Shown: positions 56,066 through 64,000, counted from the stretch's first letter. The stretch is DNA of 64,000 nt from Pseudomonas psychrophila (GCF_001043005.1 NZ_JYKZ01000016.1:20161-84160); one strand, 5' to 3'. Notes: generated by a model not told the origin, from the sequence alone. Program-made: numbers and translations.

Positions 56066-58869
56066 GTCTGCCTGCTGCATTTGTGCGTGATGCCGAACGA
56101 CTGATACCGCAGGACCGTCGCTTCAACGATCCGCTCTCCACCCTGGCTTTCGGCACTGACGCGAGCTTTTATCGGCTGATCCCCAAGCTGGTGATTCGCG
56201 TTGAGTCCGAGGACGAAGTGGTTGAACTGTTGAGTTTGGCCCGACGCGACCAAGTGTCGGTGACCTTCCGTGCCGCGGGCACCAGCTTGTCCGGCCAGGC
56301 CATCAGCGACTCGGTGCTGATCGTGCTGGGGGATAACTGGAACGCCAAGGAAATCCGCGGCCAGGGCATGCAAATCCGCCTGCAACCCGGCGTCATTGGC
56401 GCACAAGCCAACGCCTGGCTGGCTCCGTTCGGGCGCAAGATCGGCCCCGACCCGGCCTCAATCAACGCCTGCAAAATTGGCGGCATCGTCGCCAACAATG
56501 CCAGCGGCATGTGCTGTGGTACCGCGCAAAACACTTACCACACCCTGGCTGGCCTGCGCGTGGTATTGGCGGATGGCACCCGGGTCGACACCGAAGACGC
56601 GGCTAACATTGCCGCCTTTCGCCAAACCCACGCGCCATTGCTCGAGCAACTGGCGACATTGGCCCGAGAGACCCGCGCCAATACCGAACTGGCTGCCAAA
56701 ATCCGGCACAAATACCGTCTGAAAAACACCACAGGCCTGTCACTCAACGCCTTGGTGGATTTCGATGATCCGCTGGATATCCTCAGCCACTTGCTGGTGG
56801 GCAGCGAAGGCACGCTGGGCTTTATCAGCGCAGTAACCTATGACACCGTGATCGACCATCCGAACAAGGCTTCGGCATTGATCGTGTTCCCGGACGTTGA
56901 AACTTGTTGCAACGCCGTTACCGTGCTCAAAAGCCAGCCCGTATCCGCCGTTGAACTACTGGACCGCCGCAGCTTGCGCTCGGTGCAGGACAAGCCGGGC
57001 ATGCCTGCTTTCGTACAACAATTGTCGACCAATGCCTGCGCCCTGTTGATCGAATCTCGCGCAGCTTCTCAGAGCTTGCTGCACGAACAACTGGCGCAAA
57101 TCATGGCCTCGCTGTCGACCTTCCCTGTCGAGAAACAAGTCGATTTCACCGAGGACCCTGCCGAAAACGCCAAACTGTGGGCCATCCGCAAAGACACCTT
57201 CCCGGCTGTGGGTGCGGTGCGTAAAACCGGCACCACGGTCATCATCGAAGACGTGACCTTTCCGGTCGAGCAACTGGCCATCGGCGTCAACCGCTTGATC
57301 GAGCTGTTTGACAAGCACCACTACGACGAAGCGATCCTCTTCGGCCACGCGTTGGAGGGCAATCTGCACTTCGTCTTCACCCAGGGTTTCAACAACCCCG
57401 AAGAAGTGGCGCGCTACCAGGCTTTCATGGATGACGTGGCGCAACTGGTAGCCGTGGAGTTTGGCGGTTCGCTCAAGGCCGAACACGGCACCGGGCGCAA
57501 CATGGCACCCTTCGTTGAACTGGAGTGGGGCAGCGACGCCTACCAGTTGATGTGGAAACTTAAGCGATTGCTCGACCCACAGGGCATTCTCAACCCCGAC
57601 GTGGTACTCAGCGAAGACCCGCATATCCATCTCAAGCACCTCAAGCCGATGCCTGCCGCTGATGAGATTGTGGATAAGTGCATCGAGTGCGGATTCTGCG
57701 AACCGGTGTGCCCGTCCAAGGGGCTGACCCTAAGCCCACGCCAGCGAATTGTGATCTGGAGAGACATTCAGGCCAAAAAGAACGCGGGCATTGACACCAC
57801 TGAACTGGAAAAAGCCTACGCCTATCAGGGCATTGATACCTGCGCAGCCACAGGGTTGTGCGCGCAACGTTGTCCGGTTGGCATCAACACCGGCGAACTG
57901 GTGAAAAAACTGCGTGCCCGCACTGCCCACAGCGTGAAAACCGCCGACTGGCTGGGCAATCATTTTGCGACCACGCTGCAAGGCGCACGCTTCACGCTGC
58001 ATGTGGCCAATGGCGCACGCATGATGCTGGGAGCACCGCGCCTGGCGAAAATCTCAAGTGCACTGACCAAAGCCAGCAAGGGCCGCGTGCCGTTGTGGAC
58101 TAACGCCATGCCCCAGCCGGAGCGTGCGATTCGCTTTAGCCCGCCCGTCAAGGATGCGCGGCCACGGGTCGTGTATCTGGCCGCCTGCGTGTCACGGGTC
58201 ATGGGCCCGGCAGCAAGTGACAGTGAGCAAATGTCACTGCTGGATAAAACCCGCGGCCTGCTGGAAAAGGCCGGCTATCAGGTGGTATTCCCCGACAACA
58301 TGGACAGCCTGTGCTGCGGCCAGCCGTTTGCGTCCAAGGGCTACAACGAACAAGCCGAGCACAAGCGTCAGGAACTGATCGGCGCATTGCTGCACGCCAG
58401 CCGTGGCGGGCTGGACCCGATCTACTGCGACACCAGCCCGTGTACCTTGCGCCTGGTGCAGGATTTGGGCGAAACCCGCCTTGATCTGTACGACCCGGTG
58501 CGTTTCATCCGTACCCACCTTGTGGATAAGTTGAGATTCACGCCACAAACCGCACCGATTGCCGTGCATGTCACCTGCAGCACCCAGCACCTGGGCGAAA
58601 GCCAGGCACTGATCGACATTGCGCGCCTGTGCAGCACCCAGGTCGTGATCCCGGAAGGTATTCATTGCTGCGGTTTTGCGGGGGATAAAGGCTTCACCAC
58701 GCCGGAGTTGAACGCCCACTCGCTGCGCACCCTGAAAGATGCTGTGCAGCAGTGCAGCGAAGGGGTATCGACCAGCCGAACCTGTGAAATTGGCCTGAGC
58801 CAGCATGGCGGGATTGATTACCACGGCCTGGTTTATCTGGTGGACCGCGTCACCAGCGCCCAGGCCTGA
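56062..58869 (+). CDS. Respiratory FAD/Fe-S D-lactate dehydrogenase
   Basis: 935 residues. FAD-binding domain (VTFRAAGTSLSGQAISD; GGIVANNASGMCCGT), FAD-linked oxidase C-terminal domain (EVARYQAF; GSLKAEHGTGRNMAPF), two 4Fe-4S motifs (CIECGFCEPVCPSKG near 543 and CAATGLCAQRCPVG near 594) and two CCG domains (DSLCCGQPFASKGY, GIHCCGFAGDKGF). This is the large Dld-II type that gives electrons to the quinone pool. Last gene of the lactate operon, so both lactate enantiomers are covered by one transcript. Confidence 0.94.
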   Translation: MSLPAAFVRDAERLIPQDRRFNDPLSTLAFGTDASFYRLIPKLVIRVESEDEVVELLSLARRDQVSVTFRAAGTSLSGQAISDSVLIVLGDNWNAKEIRGQGMQIRLQPGVIGAQANAWLAPFGRKIGPDPASINACKIGGIVANNASGMCCGTAQNTYHTLAGLRVVLADGTRVDTEDAANIAAFRQTHAPLLEQLATLARETRANTELAAKIRHKYRLKNTTGLSLNALVDFDDPLDILSHLLVGSEGTLGFISAVTYDTVIDHPNKASALIVFPDVETCCNAVTVLKSQPVSAVELLDRRSLRSVQDKPGMPAFVQQLSTNACALLIESRAASQSLLHEQLAQIMASLSTFPVEKQVDFTEDPAENAKLWAIRKDTFPAVGAVRKTGTTVIIEDVTFPVEQLAIGVNRLIELFDKHHYDEAILFGHALEGNLHFVFTQGFNNPEEVARYQAFMDDVAQLVAVEFGGSLKAEHGTGRNMAPFVELEWGSDAYQLMWKLKRLLDPQGILNPDVVLSEDPHIHLKHLKPMPAADEIVDKCIECGFCEPVCPSKGLTLSPRQRIVIWRDIQAKKNAGIDTTELEKAYAYQGIDTCAATGLCAQRCPVGINTGELVKKLRARTAHSVKTADWLGNHFATTLQGARFTLHVANGARMMLGAPRLAKISSALTKASKGRVPLWTNAMPQPERAIRFSPPVKDARPRVVYLAACVSRVMGPAASDSEQMSLLDKTRGLLEKAGYQVVFPDNMDSLCCGQPFASKGYNEQAEHKRQELIGALLHASRGGLDPIYCDTSPCTLRLVQDLGETRLDLYDPVRFIRTHLVDKLRFTPQTAPIAVHVTCSTQHLGESQALIDIARLCSTQVVIPEGIHCCGFAGDKGFTTPELNAHSLRTLKDAVQQCSEGVSTSRTCEIGLSQHGGIDYHGLVYLVDRVTSAQA

Positions 58870-58872
58870 AAA

Positions 58873-58958
58873 TGTGGGAGCGGGCTTGCTCGCGATGGCA
58901 TCTGCGCGATCAGGCAGAATTACCGCGCCATTTGCATCGCGAGCAAGCCCGCTCCCAC
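58873..58958. repeat. REP doublet 3 (inverted pair)
   Basis: TGTGGGAGCGGGCTTGCTCG and its inverse CGAGCAAGCCCGCTCCCAC flank a 46-nt centre, just after the lactate operon. Nearly identical ends to doublet 1. Confidence 0.92.
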
Positions 58959-59126
58959 CCAAAACAATCGACACCCCCGCCCCGTTTTCGAGCACAAAAA
59001 AACTCGCCAAATACAGGCAGAACTCCCGGGCATGGCTATAGTCAATTGGCTTAAGGCCCCAATCTTTGGGGCATAAAACCGAGCCTGGAAACACCGGGCC
59101 TACCCTGTGCACAAGGAGTTCTCCCC

Positions 59127-59408
59127 ATGAAGCGTACCGCTCTTGCTGGTCTGTTTATTTCCGCTGTGATGTTGGCTTCCCCGGTGTTTGCGGCAGATGA
59201 CCTTTGTCAGATCAACCTGCAAAAGATCAATGACGCGGTGGCCAGCTCTGGAGAAATCAGTTCCGATTTACAAGACAACATCGACAGCACCGTAGCCCAG
59301 GCCAAGGAAGAACAGTCCAAAGGCACCAAAGAAGGCACTGAAAGCTGCATCTCGCTGACGACTCAAGTGCTTCAGGACATCGCCAACAACAACAAAGGTG
59401 GTGAGTAA
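59127..59408 (+). CDS. Small secreted protein of unknown function
   Basis: 93 residues. Clear Sec signal peptide (MKRTALAGLFISAVMLASPVFAA, cleavage after AFA near 22). The mature part is polar and predicted helical, with Cys27 and Cys74 that could form a disulfide. Shine-Dalgarno AAGGAG is strong. The upstream DNA contains the hairpin GCCCCAATCTTTGGGGC at 59057-59073 and a TATAGT at 59037-59042. I do not recognise a domain. It lies 72 nt before the tmRNA gene. Confidence 0.8.
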   Translation: MKRTALAGLFISAVMLASPVFAADDLCQINLQKINDAVASSGEISSDLQDNIDSTVAQAKEEQSKGTKEGTESCISLTTQVLQDIANNNKGGE

Positions 59409-59480
59409 CCCTTTGGGATGGCCTTCTGCGTCATAAAGGCGTAGACTCCGCTAGCTTGCTGGTTACACACAGCAAGCATC

Positions 59481-59872
59481 GGGGCCGTTTAGGATTCGAC
59501 GCCGGTTGCGAAACTCTAGGTGCATGCCGAGTTGGTAACAGAACTCGTAAATCCACTGTTGCAACTACTTATAGTTGCCAATGACGAAACCTACGAGGGT
59601 CAAGCTCTCGCAGCGTAAGCTGCCTTAGCCATCCTCCTGGTACCTTCGGGTCCAGCAATCACTAGGGGATGCCTGTAAACCTGAAGTGATTGTCATATAG
59701 AACAGGATCGCCGTGCAGTACGTTGTGGACGAATCGGCTAAAACTTACACAACTCGCCCAAAGCACCCTGCCCTTCGGGTCGCTGAGGGTTAACTTAATA
59801 GATACGGCTAAGCATGTAGTACCGACAGCGGAGTACTGGCGGACGGGGGTTCAAATCCCCCCGGCTCCACCA
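59481..59872 (+). ncRNA. ssrA: Transfer-messenger RNA (tmRNA)
   Basis: 392 nt. Starts GGGGCCG...GGATTCGACGCCGG and ends with the tRNA-like half GGGGGTTCAAATCCCCCCGG and CTCCACCA; the ends pair as an acceptor stem. The resume frame reads GCC AAT GAC GAA ACC TAC GAG GGT CAA GCT CTC GCA GCG TAA, a tag of ANDETYEGQALAA. Works with SmpB to rescue stalled ribosomes. An intrinsic terminator follows. Confidence 0.96.
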
Positions 59873-59880
59873 AATCCACA

Positions 59881-59909
59881 AAAAAAGACGTCCACGGACG
59901 TCTTTTTTT
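59881..59909. terminator. Intrinsic terminator of ssrA
   Basis: AAAAAAGACGTC-CACG-GACGTCTTTTTTT, symmetric, just after the tmRNA 3' end; also suited to stop the convergent flavoprotein gene. Confidence 0.9.
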
Positions 59910-59953
59910 GTGCCTGAAATTCAGCAAAACCCGGGGTCTACACCCAGGCCACC

Positions 59954-61156
59954 TCAGGCAATCGGAATCAATGGGTCTGCCGCCGCCCAAGCAGCTTCAC
60001 GATTAGCCGCCGGCGGGTAGATCCACACGGTGTTGATCTGGGTCTTCAGCGACTTGCCTTCCTCGCGGGTCAACTTGACCTGGCGGTCCCATCCCTCGGT
60101 GTAAACCGCGCCCCAGCCTCCCAGGTCCAGGCACGTAACGTACTTGGGCTGGCTGTATGCAATCGGTGCCACGCCCAGGATCTGTGCGGCAACGTTGTTG
60201 CCAGCGTGGCGCCCCAAAACAATCGCATGCTGACATGTCATCAGCGCATGGTTGCCCAGGTCATCGGTTGCGGCGTAGGCAACGTCACCAGTGGCGAAGA
60301 TGTCGCTCTGGCCAATGACTTTAAGATGGGCATCCACATGCAGACGCCCAAGGGAATCGCGTTCGCCCGGGATCTGCGCGGTCAACGCACAGGCCCGTAC
60401 TCCAGTGGTCCAGACCACAGTTTTCGCGTCGATTCGCTGGCCATCCCCAAGGGTCACGCCCTGTTCATCAACGGCCACCACCGATGATTTCAAGCGCCAT
60501 GTCACTCCCAGTTCTTCGCTGGCTTCGGCAATCGACTGGCTGATTTCAGCCCCCATTGACGCCCCGACTTTTTCACCACGGTCCACGATGATCACTTCAA
60601 CGTCGGCGTGATCACCCAGTATGGCCCGCAGCCGAGCTGGCATTTCGGTCGCTGTTTCAATGCCGGTAAAACCGCCACCCGCCACGACCACTGTGTTGCG
60701 GCCACGGCTTTCTGGAAGGTCTGCCAGTGACTTGAGGTGATTTTCCAGGCGCACGGCTTGCTCGATCTGGTCCACATCGAAAGCGTGTTGCGCCACGCCT
60801 TGGGTCTCGGGGATCGCAAGACGGCTGCCAGTGGCCAGAACAAGTTTGTCGTAGCTACGTACTTGTTTCGTACCGGCGGCATCGATGTAACCGACCGTTT
60901 TTTGCTGGGCGTCGATGTTCTCTGCCGCACCCTTGATGAACGTTACGCCTACTGCATCGAACAATTCGCCAATCGGTGCGAACAGTTGGTGCGCGTCCGG
61001 CTCGTAAAAACGCGGGCGTATGCGCAGCTCGGCCTGAGGGGCCAATACGGTCACTTCAACCTCGTCGTGGCCATGAATGTCGAACAACCGCGTTGCACTC
61101 AAAGCGGTCCACATGCCACCGAAGCCTGCGCCAATAATCAGAATCTGCTGTTTCAT
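59954..61156 (-). CDS. NADH dehydrogenase-like FAD/NAD(P) oxidoreductase (NDH-2 type)
   Basis: 400 residues with two Rossmann motifs: FAD site ILIIGAGFGGMW at the N-terminus and NAD(P) site VVVAGGGFTGIETA around 161-174, plus DIFATGDVAY near 288. The layout matches type II NADH:quinone oxidoreductases and related soluble reductases. No clear C-terminal membrane anchor is visible, so membrane attachment is uncertain. It diverges from an Rrf2 regulator; a perfect 15-bp palindrome lies 72 nt upstream of its ATG, suggesting control by that regulator. Confidence 0.88.
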   Translation of the reverse strand: MKQQILIIGAGFGGMWTALSATRLFDIHGHDEVEVTVLAPQAELRIRPRFYEPDAHQLFAPIGELFDAVGVTFIKGAAENIDAQQKTVGYIDAAGTKQVRSYDKLVLATGSRLAIPETQGVAQHAFDVDQIEQAVRLENHLKSLADLPESRGRNTVVVAGGGFTGIETATEMPARLRAILGDHADVEVIIVDRGEKVGASMGAEISQSIAEASEELGVTWRLKSSVVAVDEQGVTLGDGQRIDAKTVVWTTGVRACALTAQIPGERDSLGRLHVDAHLKVIGQSDIFATGDVAYAATDDLGNHALMTCQHAIVLGRHAGNNVAAQILGVAPIAYSQPKYVTCLDLGGWGAVYTEGWDRQVKLTREEGKSLKTQINTVWIYPPAANREAAWAAADPLIPIA

Positions 61157-61227
61157 TTTTTATCCCCTGATGAGAAGCCCGAGCAAAGCAACCCCAAATG
61201 ACGATCACCACCGAACCCCAATAACGG

Positions 61228-61242
61228 CGACTATATTAGTCG
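61228..61242. promoter_or_regulatory. Palindrome A between the flavoprotein and rrf2 genes
   Basis: CGACTATATTAGTCG: perfect inverted repeat (CGACTA-TAT-TAGTCG), near the flavoprotein gene. Closely matches palindrome B at 61335-61349. Confidence 0.7.
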
Positions 61243-61334
61243 TAGTTACAGAGAGCAATCTTTATTTGTGGCCCATGCTTCAACCGTCACCCCTTAGGAG
61301 CGTTGCCCGCCTTACTGATCACTGCTAAAATATG

Positions 61335-61349
61335 CGACTAATTCAGTCG
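61335..61349. promoter_or_regulatory. Palindrome B overlapping the rrf2 ribosome-binding site
   Basis: CGACTAATTCAGTCG, an inverted repeat of the same form and length as palindrome A, ending in the GGAG ribosome-binding site of the rrf2 gene. Probable autoregulatory operator. Confidence 0.7.
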
Positions 61350-61358
61350 GAGATACTG

Positions 61359-61922
61359 ATGTCTCTTTACAGCGCAGGCGTTGAGTACGGCATTCATTGC
61401 CTGCTTTTTTTGGTCGGTGATGGCGGTGAAAGCCGGGAAGCGAGCGTGCGCGATCTTGCAGAGTTGCAAGGCGTACCTCAGGACTACCTGGCGAAGATTT
61501 TCACTAAGCTGGCCAAGTCAAAACTGGTGGTAGCGACAGAAGGCGTACGCGGCGGATTCAAGCTGGCAAGGCCAGCCGACGAAATCAGCATGCTTGATAT
61601 CGTCAACGCTATCGACGGCCAGAAGCTCATTTTCGATTGTCGGGAAATTCGTGGCCGCTGCGCCCTGTTCGAGGGGTCGCCGCCTGCTTGGGCGCTGGAC
61701 GGTCATTGCTCGGTTCACGCCGCGATGATGACGGCACAAAAACGCATGGAAGAGGCTCTGGCCCAACAAACCATCCTTGATCTCGCAAGAAAGGTCGGCC
61801 GAAAATCCCCCGCTGAATTCCCGGCGCAGGTAGGTAAATGGATCAACGATCGTCGAGAGAAGAAAAGCGGCGCGCAGACTTCCGACGACCAAACCATCCC
61901 GGTAACTGAAATCTCGGACTAA
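61359..61922 (+). CDS. Rrf2-family transcriptional regulator
   Basis: 187 residues from ATG 61359 (MSLYSAGVEYGIHCL), with GGAG 7 nt before it. Winged helix (RDLAELQGVPQDYLAKIFTKLAKSKLV and GVRGGFKLARP), then Cys94, Cys101 and Cys117, the three-cysteine pattern that in IscR/NsrR/RsrR relatives holds an iron-sulfur cluster; spacing (C-x6-C-x15-C) is its own. A polar tail of about 35 residues follows. Its 3' end overlaps that of the convergent exporter gene by 80 nt. Confidence 0.9.
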   Translation: MSLYSAGVEYGIHCLLFLVGDGGESREASVRDLAELQGVPQDYLAKIFTKLAKSKLVVATEGVRGGFKLARPADEISMLDIVNAIDGQKLIFDCREIRGRCALFEGSPPAWALDGHCSVHAAMMTAQKRMEEALAQQTILDLARKVGRKSPAEFPAQVGKWINDRREKKSGAQTSDDQTIPVTEISD

Positions 61923-62778
61923 GCCCTGGCCCTTTTACAAACCCCACTGCAAGCGCCGACAAAATCAGTGCAATCGACACCCCTTCACTGACATCAACTT
62001 TGTGCCCAAGCATCAGCATCGACCCTGCGATCCCGAATACCGGGATCAGCAAGGACAGCGGCGCCACGGTGGACACCGGGTACTCGCGCAGCAATAAATT
62101 CCAGCCCCAGTAACAGAAATGCGTCGCCGCGTAGACCTGAAAAAAAAGCGAGAACACCGTCACCCACTCAACGTGCGCGACCACTGTGGTAAACGGCGCA
62201 GTTCCATGGGCAAGCCAAGTAAGCAGCAGCAAGGGAATCGGCGCAAACACGCTGGCCCAGACCACAAAGGCTAACATCTCCCGGACCTTTGATTGCTTGA
62301 TGATGACGTTGCCCACACTCCAACTGAATGCGCTGATCAGTAACAGGCCATAGCCCACGGTCGTGCCATGGCCGGGGCTGGCTAAGATGATGCTGACCAA
62401 ACCCAGCACCGCAAGCCCTACACCCAGCATCTGCCCCAGGCTCAGATGTTCGCGAAACAGCAACACCCCCCAGCCCAGCGTGAAAAAAGCACTGAACTGG
62501 ACCAACAGGGCAGCGGTTCCGGGTGGCACACCCAGTTCGATGCCCAGATTGATCAGCGCCCACATCGCAACACCAAAAATCAGCCCATAAGCCACCAGCC
62601 ACTGCAGGGCTATCGGGGGACGCTTGATAAAAAACACCCACGGAAACGCCGCGAGGGTAAATCTGAGCGCAGTCAGCAACAGCGGATCAATGGCAGCCAG
62701 GCCCAGTTTGGTAATGGGGAAATTAAAGCCCCAGACGGCCGTCACCATGACGGCCAGGGCCAGGTGTTTCTTTTGCAT
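61843..62778 (-). CDS. EamA-family (DMT) exporter
   Basis: About 311 residues from ATG 62778 (MQKKHLALAVMVTAVWGFNFP). Ten membrane helices in two EamA repeats (TKLGLAAIDPLLLTALRF in the first; GLLLISAFSWSVGNVIIKQS in the second), related to the amino-acid/metabolite exporters such as YdcZ/EamA. Substrate unknown. An unusually basic C-terminal tail (GRRKSARRFSSLDDR) runs into the convergent rrf2 gene. Divergent from the AraC gene. Confidence 0.88.
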   Translation of the reverse strand: MQKKHLALAVMVTAVWGFNFPITKLGLAAIDPLLLTALRFTLAAFPWVFFIKRPPIALQWLVAYGLIFGVAMWALINLGIELGVPPGTAALLVQFSAFFTLGWGVLLFREHLSLGQMLGVGLAVLGLVSIILASPGHGTTVGYGLLLISAFSWSVGNVIIKQSKVREMLAFVVWASVFAPIPLLLLTWLAHGTAPFTTVVAHVEWVTVFSLFFQVYAATHFCYWGWNLLLREYPVSTVAPLSLLIPVFGIAGSMLMLGHKVDVSEGVSIALILSALAVGFVKGPGLSPRFQLPGWFGRRKSARRFSSLDDR

Positions 62779-62900
62779 AGCGTTCGATTTCCAGTAGGCA
62801 GGAGGGCTAGCGGCTGTATGCAGCAATCAGGGCGTCACTATGGACAATTGCAGTAACGGCCCGCTTGCACTATCAGGTCATAAATCATTAAATTCGGGCC

Positions 62901-63683
62901 ATGCGCGAAACAGATATAGACACCTACGAAAACATTCCCCGTGATGCAGTCGTCACGGCCAATGACTATCGAGACGGGCAGCACTTTGCGCTGCATACCC
63001 ATCGACGCGGGCAATTTGCCTATGCCGCCAGCGGTGTGATCACGGTATTTACCCGCCAGGGCAATTGGGTTGTCCCCCCGCAACGGGCTATCTGGGTCCC
63101 GGCGGGGGTGCCTCACGAAATGAGCATGGCCGGGCCGGTGACGATGCTTAACACCTACATCCGCACCCCCGCCTGCACCCGGCTTGGCCTGCCTGCACAC
63201 TGTCAGGTCTTCGGTATATCGCCGTTGCTTCACCAACTGCTGATCCAGGCCATGGATATCCCGGCGCTCTATAACGAGACCCACCGGGAGGGTCTTGTGA
63301 TGAGTTTGTTGCTTCACGAAATAGCCGACATGCCGCCCTTGTCACTCAATGCACCACTGCCCGTTGAGCCAAGGCTGGCACATGCCTGCCGCCAATTGCT
63401 GGAGCAGCCGTCACTGGATATCGGGATCGATGACATGGCCCTACAGGTTGGCATGAGCCGCCGCACCTTCACCCGGCTATTTCGCCAGCAAACCGGAATC
63501 AGTTTTGTCGAATGGCGCCAGCAAGCATGCCTGTTGGCAGCCGTAGTGCGCCTGGGTAACGGCGAAGCCATTACGCGAGTGGCGACTGACCTGGGCTATA
63601 GCAGCCCGAGCGCCTTTACCAGTGTGTTTCGCAGAGTGCTGGGCGCGACACCCAGCCGGTATTTTCCGAAAGGACTGCCTTGA
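62901..63683 (+). CDS. AraC-family regulator with cupin sensor
   Basis: 260 residues. N-terminal cupin-type sensor (DGQHFALHTHRRGQFAYAASGVI and WVVPPQRAIWVPAGVPHEM), C-terminal double helix-turn-helix (DIGIDDMALQVGMSRRTFTRLFRQQTGISFVEWRQQ and ITRVATDLGYSSPSAFTSVFRRVLGATPSRYF). The adjacent divergent exporter is a likely target. No ligand can be named. Confidence 0.9.
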   Translation: MRETDIDTYENIPRDAVVTANDYRDGQHFALHTHRRGQFAYAASGVITVFTRQGNWVVPPQRAIWVPAGVPHEMSMAGPVTMLNTYIRTPACTRLGLPAHCQVFGISPLLHQLLIQAMDIPALYNETHREGLVMSLLLHEIADMPPLSLNAPLPVEPRLAHACRQLLEQPSLDIGIDDMALQVGMSRRTFTRLFRQQTGISFVEWRQQACLLAAVVRLGNGEAITRVATDLGYSSPSAFTSVFRRVLGATPSRYFPKGLP

Positions 63684-63712
63684 ACCGGTCACGGCCAAAG
63701 CTAATACCCATA

Positions 63713-63747
63713 AAAAAACCTCGGCCCCTTCACAAGGGCCAAGGTTG
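63713..63747 (-). terminator. Intrinsic terminator of the permease gene
   Basis: Minus strand: AACCTTGGCCCTT pairs with GGGGCCGAGGTT (some wobble), followed by T7. It lies 15 nt past the permease stop. Confidence 0.8.
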
Positions 63748-63761
63748 TTTATGACGCGAGC

Positions 63762-64000
63762 TTAAACTGCGCTTGTTGATTGCCCACGACGTACATCCGG
63801 CTGCTTCCAGGACTCCGCCGCCGACTCGTCGATGGCTTGCTGAATGGCCTTTTTGCGGTGTTCTTCAGCACGACGGCTGAAGAACCACACCATGAAGGTC
63901 ACCAGCGACACCGCCAGCAGGATCAGGCTGGCCACGGCGTTGATCTCGGGCTTAACCCCCAGACGCACCGCCGAGAACACTTCCATCGGCAAGGTCGTGT
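63762..64000 (-). CDS. Polyamine-type ABC transporter permease, C-terminal end
   Basis: The 3' end only; the gene continues past the window. The last 78 codons read TLPMEVFSAVRLGVKPEINA, one membrane helix (SLILLAVSLVTFMVWFF) and a charged tail (RRAEEHRKKAIQQAIDES). The TLPMxxxSxVRxGVxPEINA stretch is the conserved end of PotC/PotI-type putrescine/spermidine permeases; in pseudomonads this may be SpuH. Which polyamine it carries cannot be read here. Confidence 0.8.
   Translation of the reverse strand, partial: TTLPMEVFSAVRLGVKPEINAVASLILLAVSLVTFMVWFFSRRAEEHRKKAIQQAIDESAAESWKQPDVRRGQSTSAV

Noticed and set aside
58873..58958. Repeats considered as a CRISPR array
   Set aside because: Only two inverted copies per locus with GC-rich palindromic ends; typical REP doublet, no cas genes.
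59872..59954. Genomic island at the ssrA 3' end
   Set aside because: No integrase, no repeated att sequence; a terminator then a core-type gene follow directly.

Overview
The window is a stretch of Pseudomonas chromosome. The evidence is the cbrA-cbrB-CrcZ-pcnB-folK-panBC-pgi block, then the pnp-rpsO-truB-rbfA-infB-nusA-rimP cluster, then secG-tpiA-glmM-folP-ftsH-rlmE-yhbY-greA-carB-carA-dapB-dnaJ-dnaK-grpE-recN-fur-bamE-rnfH-ratA-smpB. From memory this is the gene order of the region around PA4725 to PA4772 in P. aeruginosa. Differences from that species (no panD after panC, an LldEFG-type L-lactate oxidase instead of lldD, a different tmRNA tag) and the REP doublets suggest a fluorescens/putida-lineage Pseudomonas. 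I cannot name the species.

Layout. 1-5020: tail of a small membrane protein, the transporter-linked kinase CbrA, its sigma54 activator CbrB, and the Hfq/Crc-titrating sRNA CrcZ with its sigma54 promoter and CbrB operator; this is the carbon catabolite control module. 5200-9000: RNA polyadenylation, folate and pantothenate genes. 9000-17900: pgi, an MpaB-like oxygenase, a thiolase, an rRNA-methylase-like protein, a DUF748 envelope protein and a secreted BON protein whose promoter looks sigma54/IHF type. 18100-27350 (minus strand): the transcription/translation operon, ending upstream at tRNA-fMet, with tRNA-Leu(GAG) next to it. 27360-34700 (minus, except yhbY): secG, central metabolism, cell wall, folate, the FtsH protease, RNA modification and transcript cleavage. 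34700-44360: carAB with an apparent leader-peptide attenuator, dapB, and the dnaJ/dnaK/grpE chaperone genes with two clear sigma32 promoters. 44500-50160: recN, fur/bamE divergent pair, rnfH-ratA-transporter, smpB. 50280-58870: a complete lactate-use locus (lldR, operator, lldP, lutABC-type L-lactate oxidase, D-lactate dehydrogenase). 59100-64000: small secreted protein, ssrA (tmRNA), a type II NADH dehydrogenase-like flavoprotein divergent from an Rrf2 regulator with twin palindromes, an EamA exporter, an AraC regulator, and the 3' end of a polyamine-type ABC permease.

Most of the window is core genome. I saw no CRISPR array, prophage, insertion sequence or toxin/defence island. The points most worth a second look are regulatory: the carA leader ORF that spans a terminator and ends on the UUG start of carA; the sigma54 plus IHF arrangement ahead of the BON gene; the paired palindromes between the flavoprotein and the Rrf2 regulator; a Cra/LacI-type palindrome ahead of pgi; an apparently leaderless smpB; and a terminator-like attenuator between tRNA-fMet and rimP.
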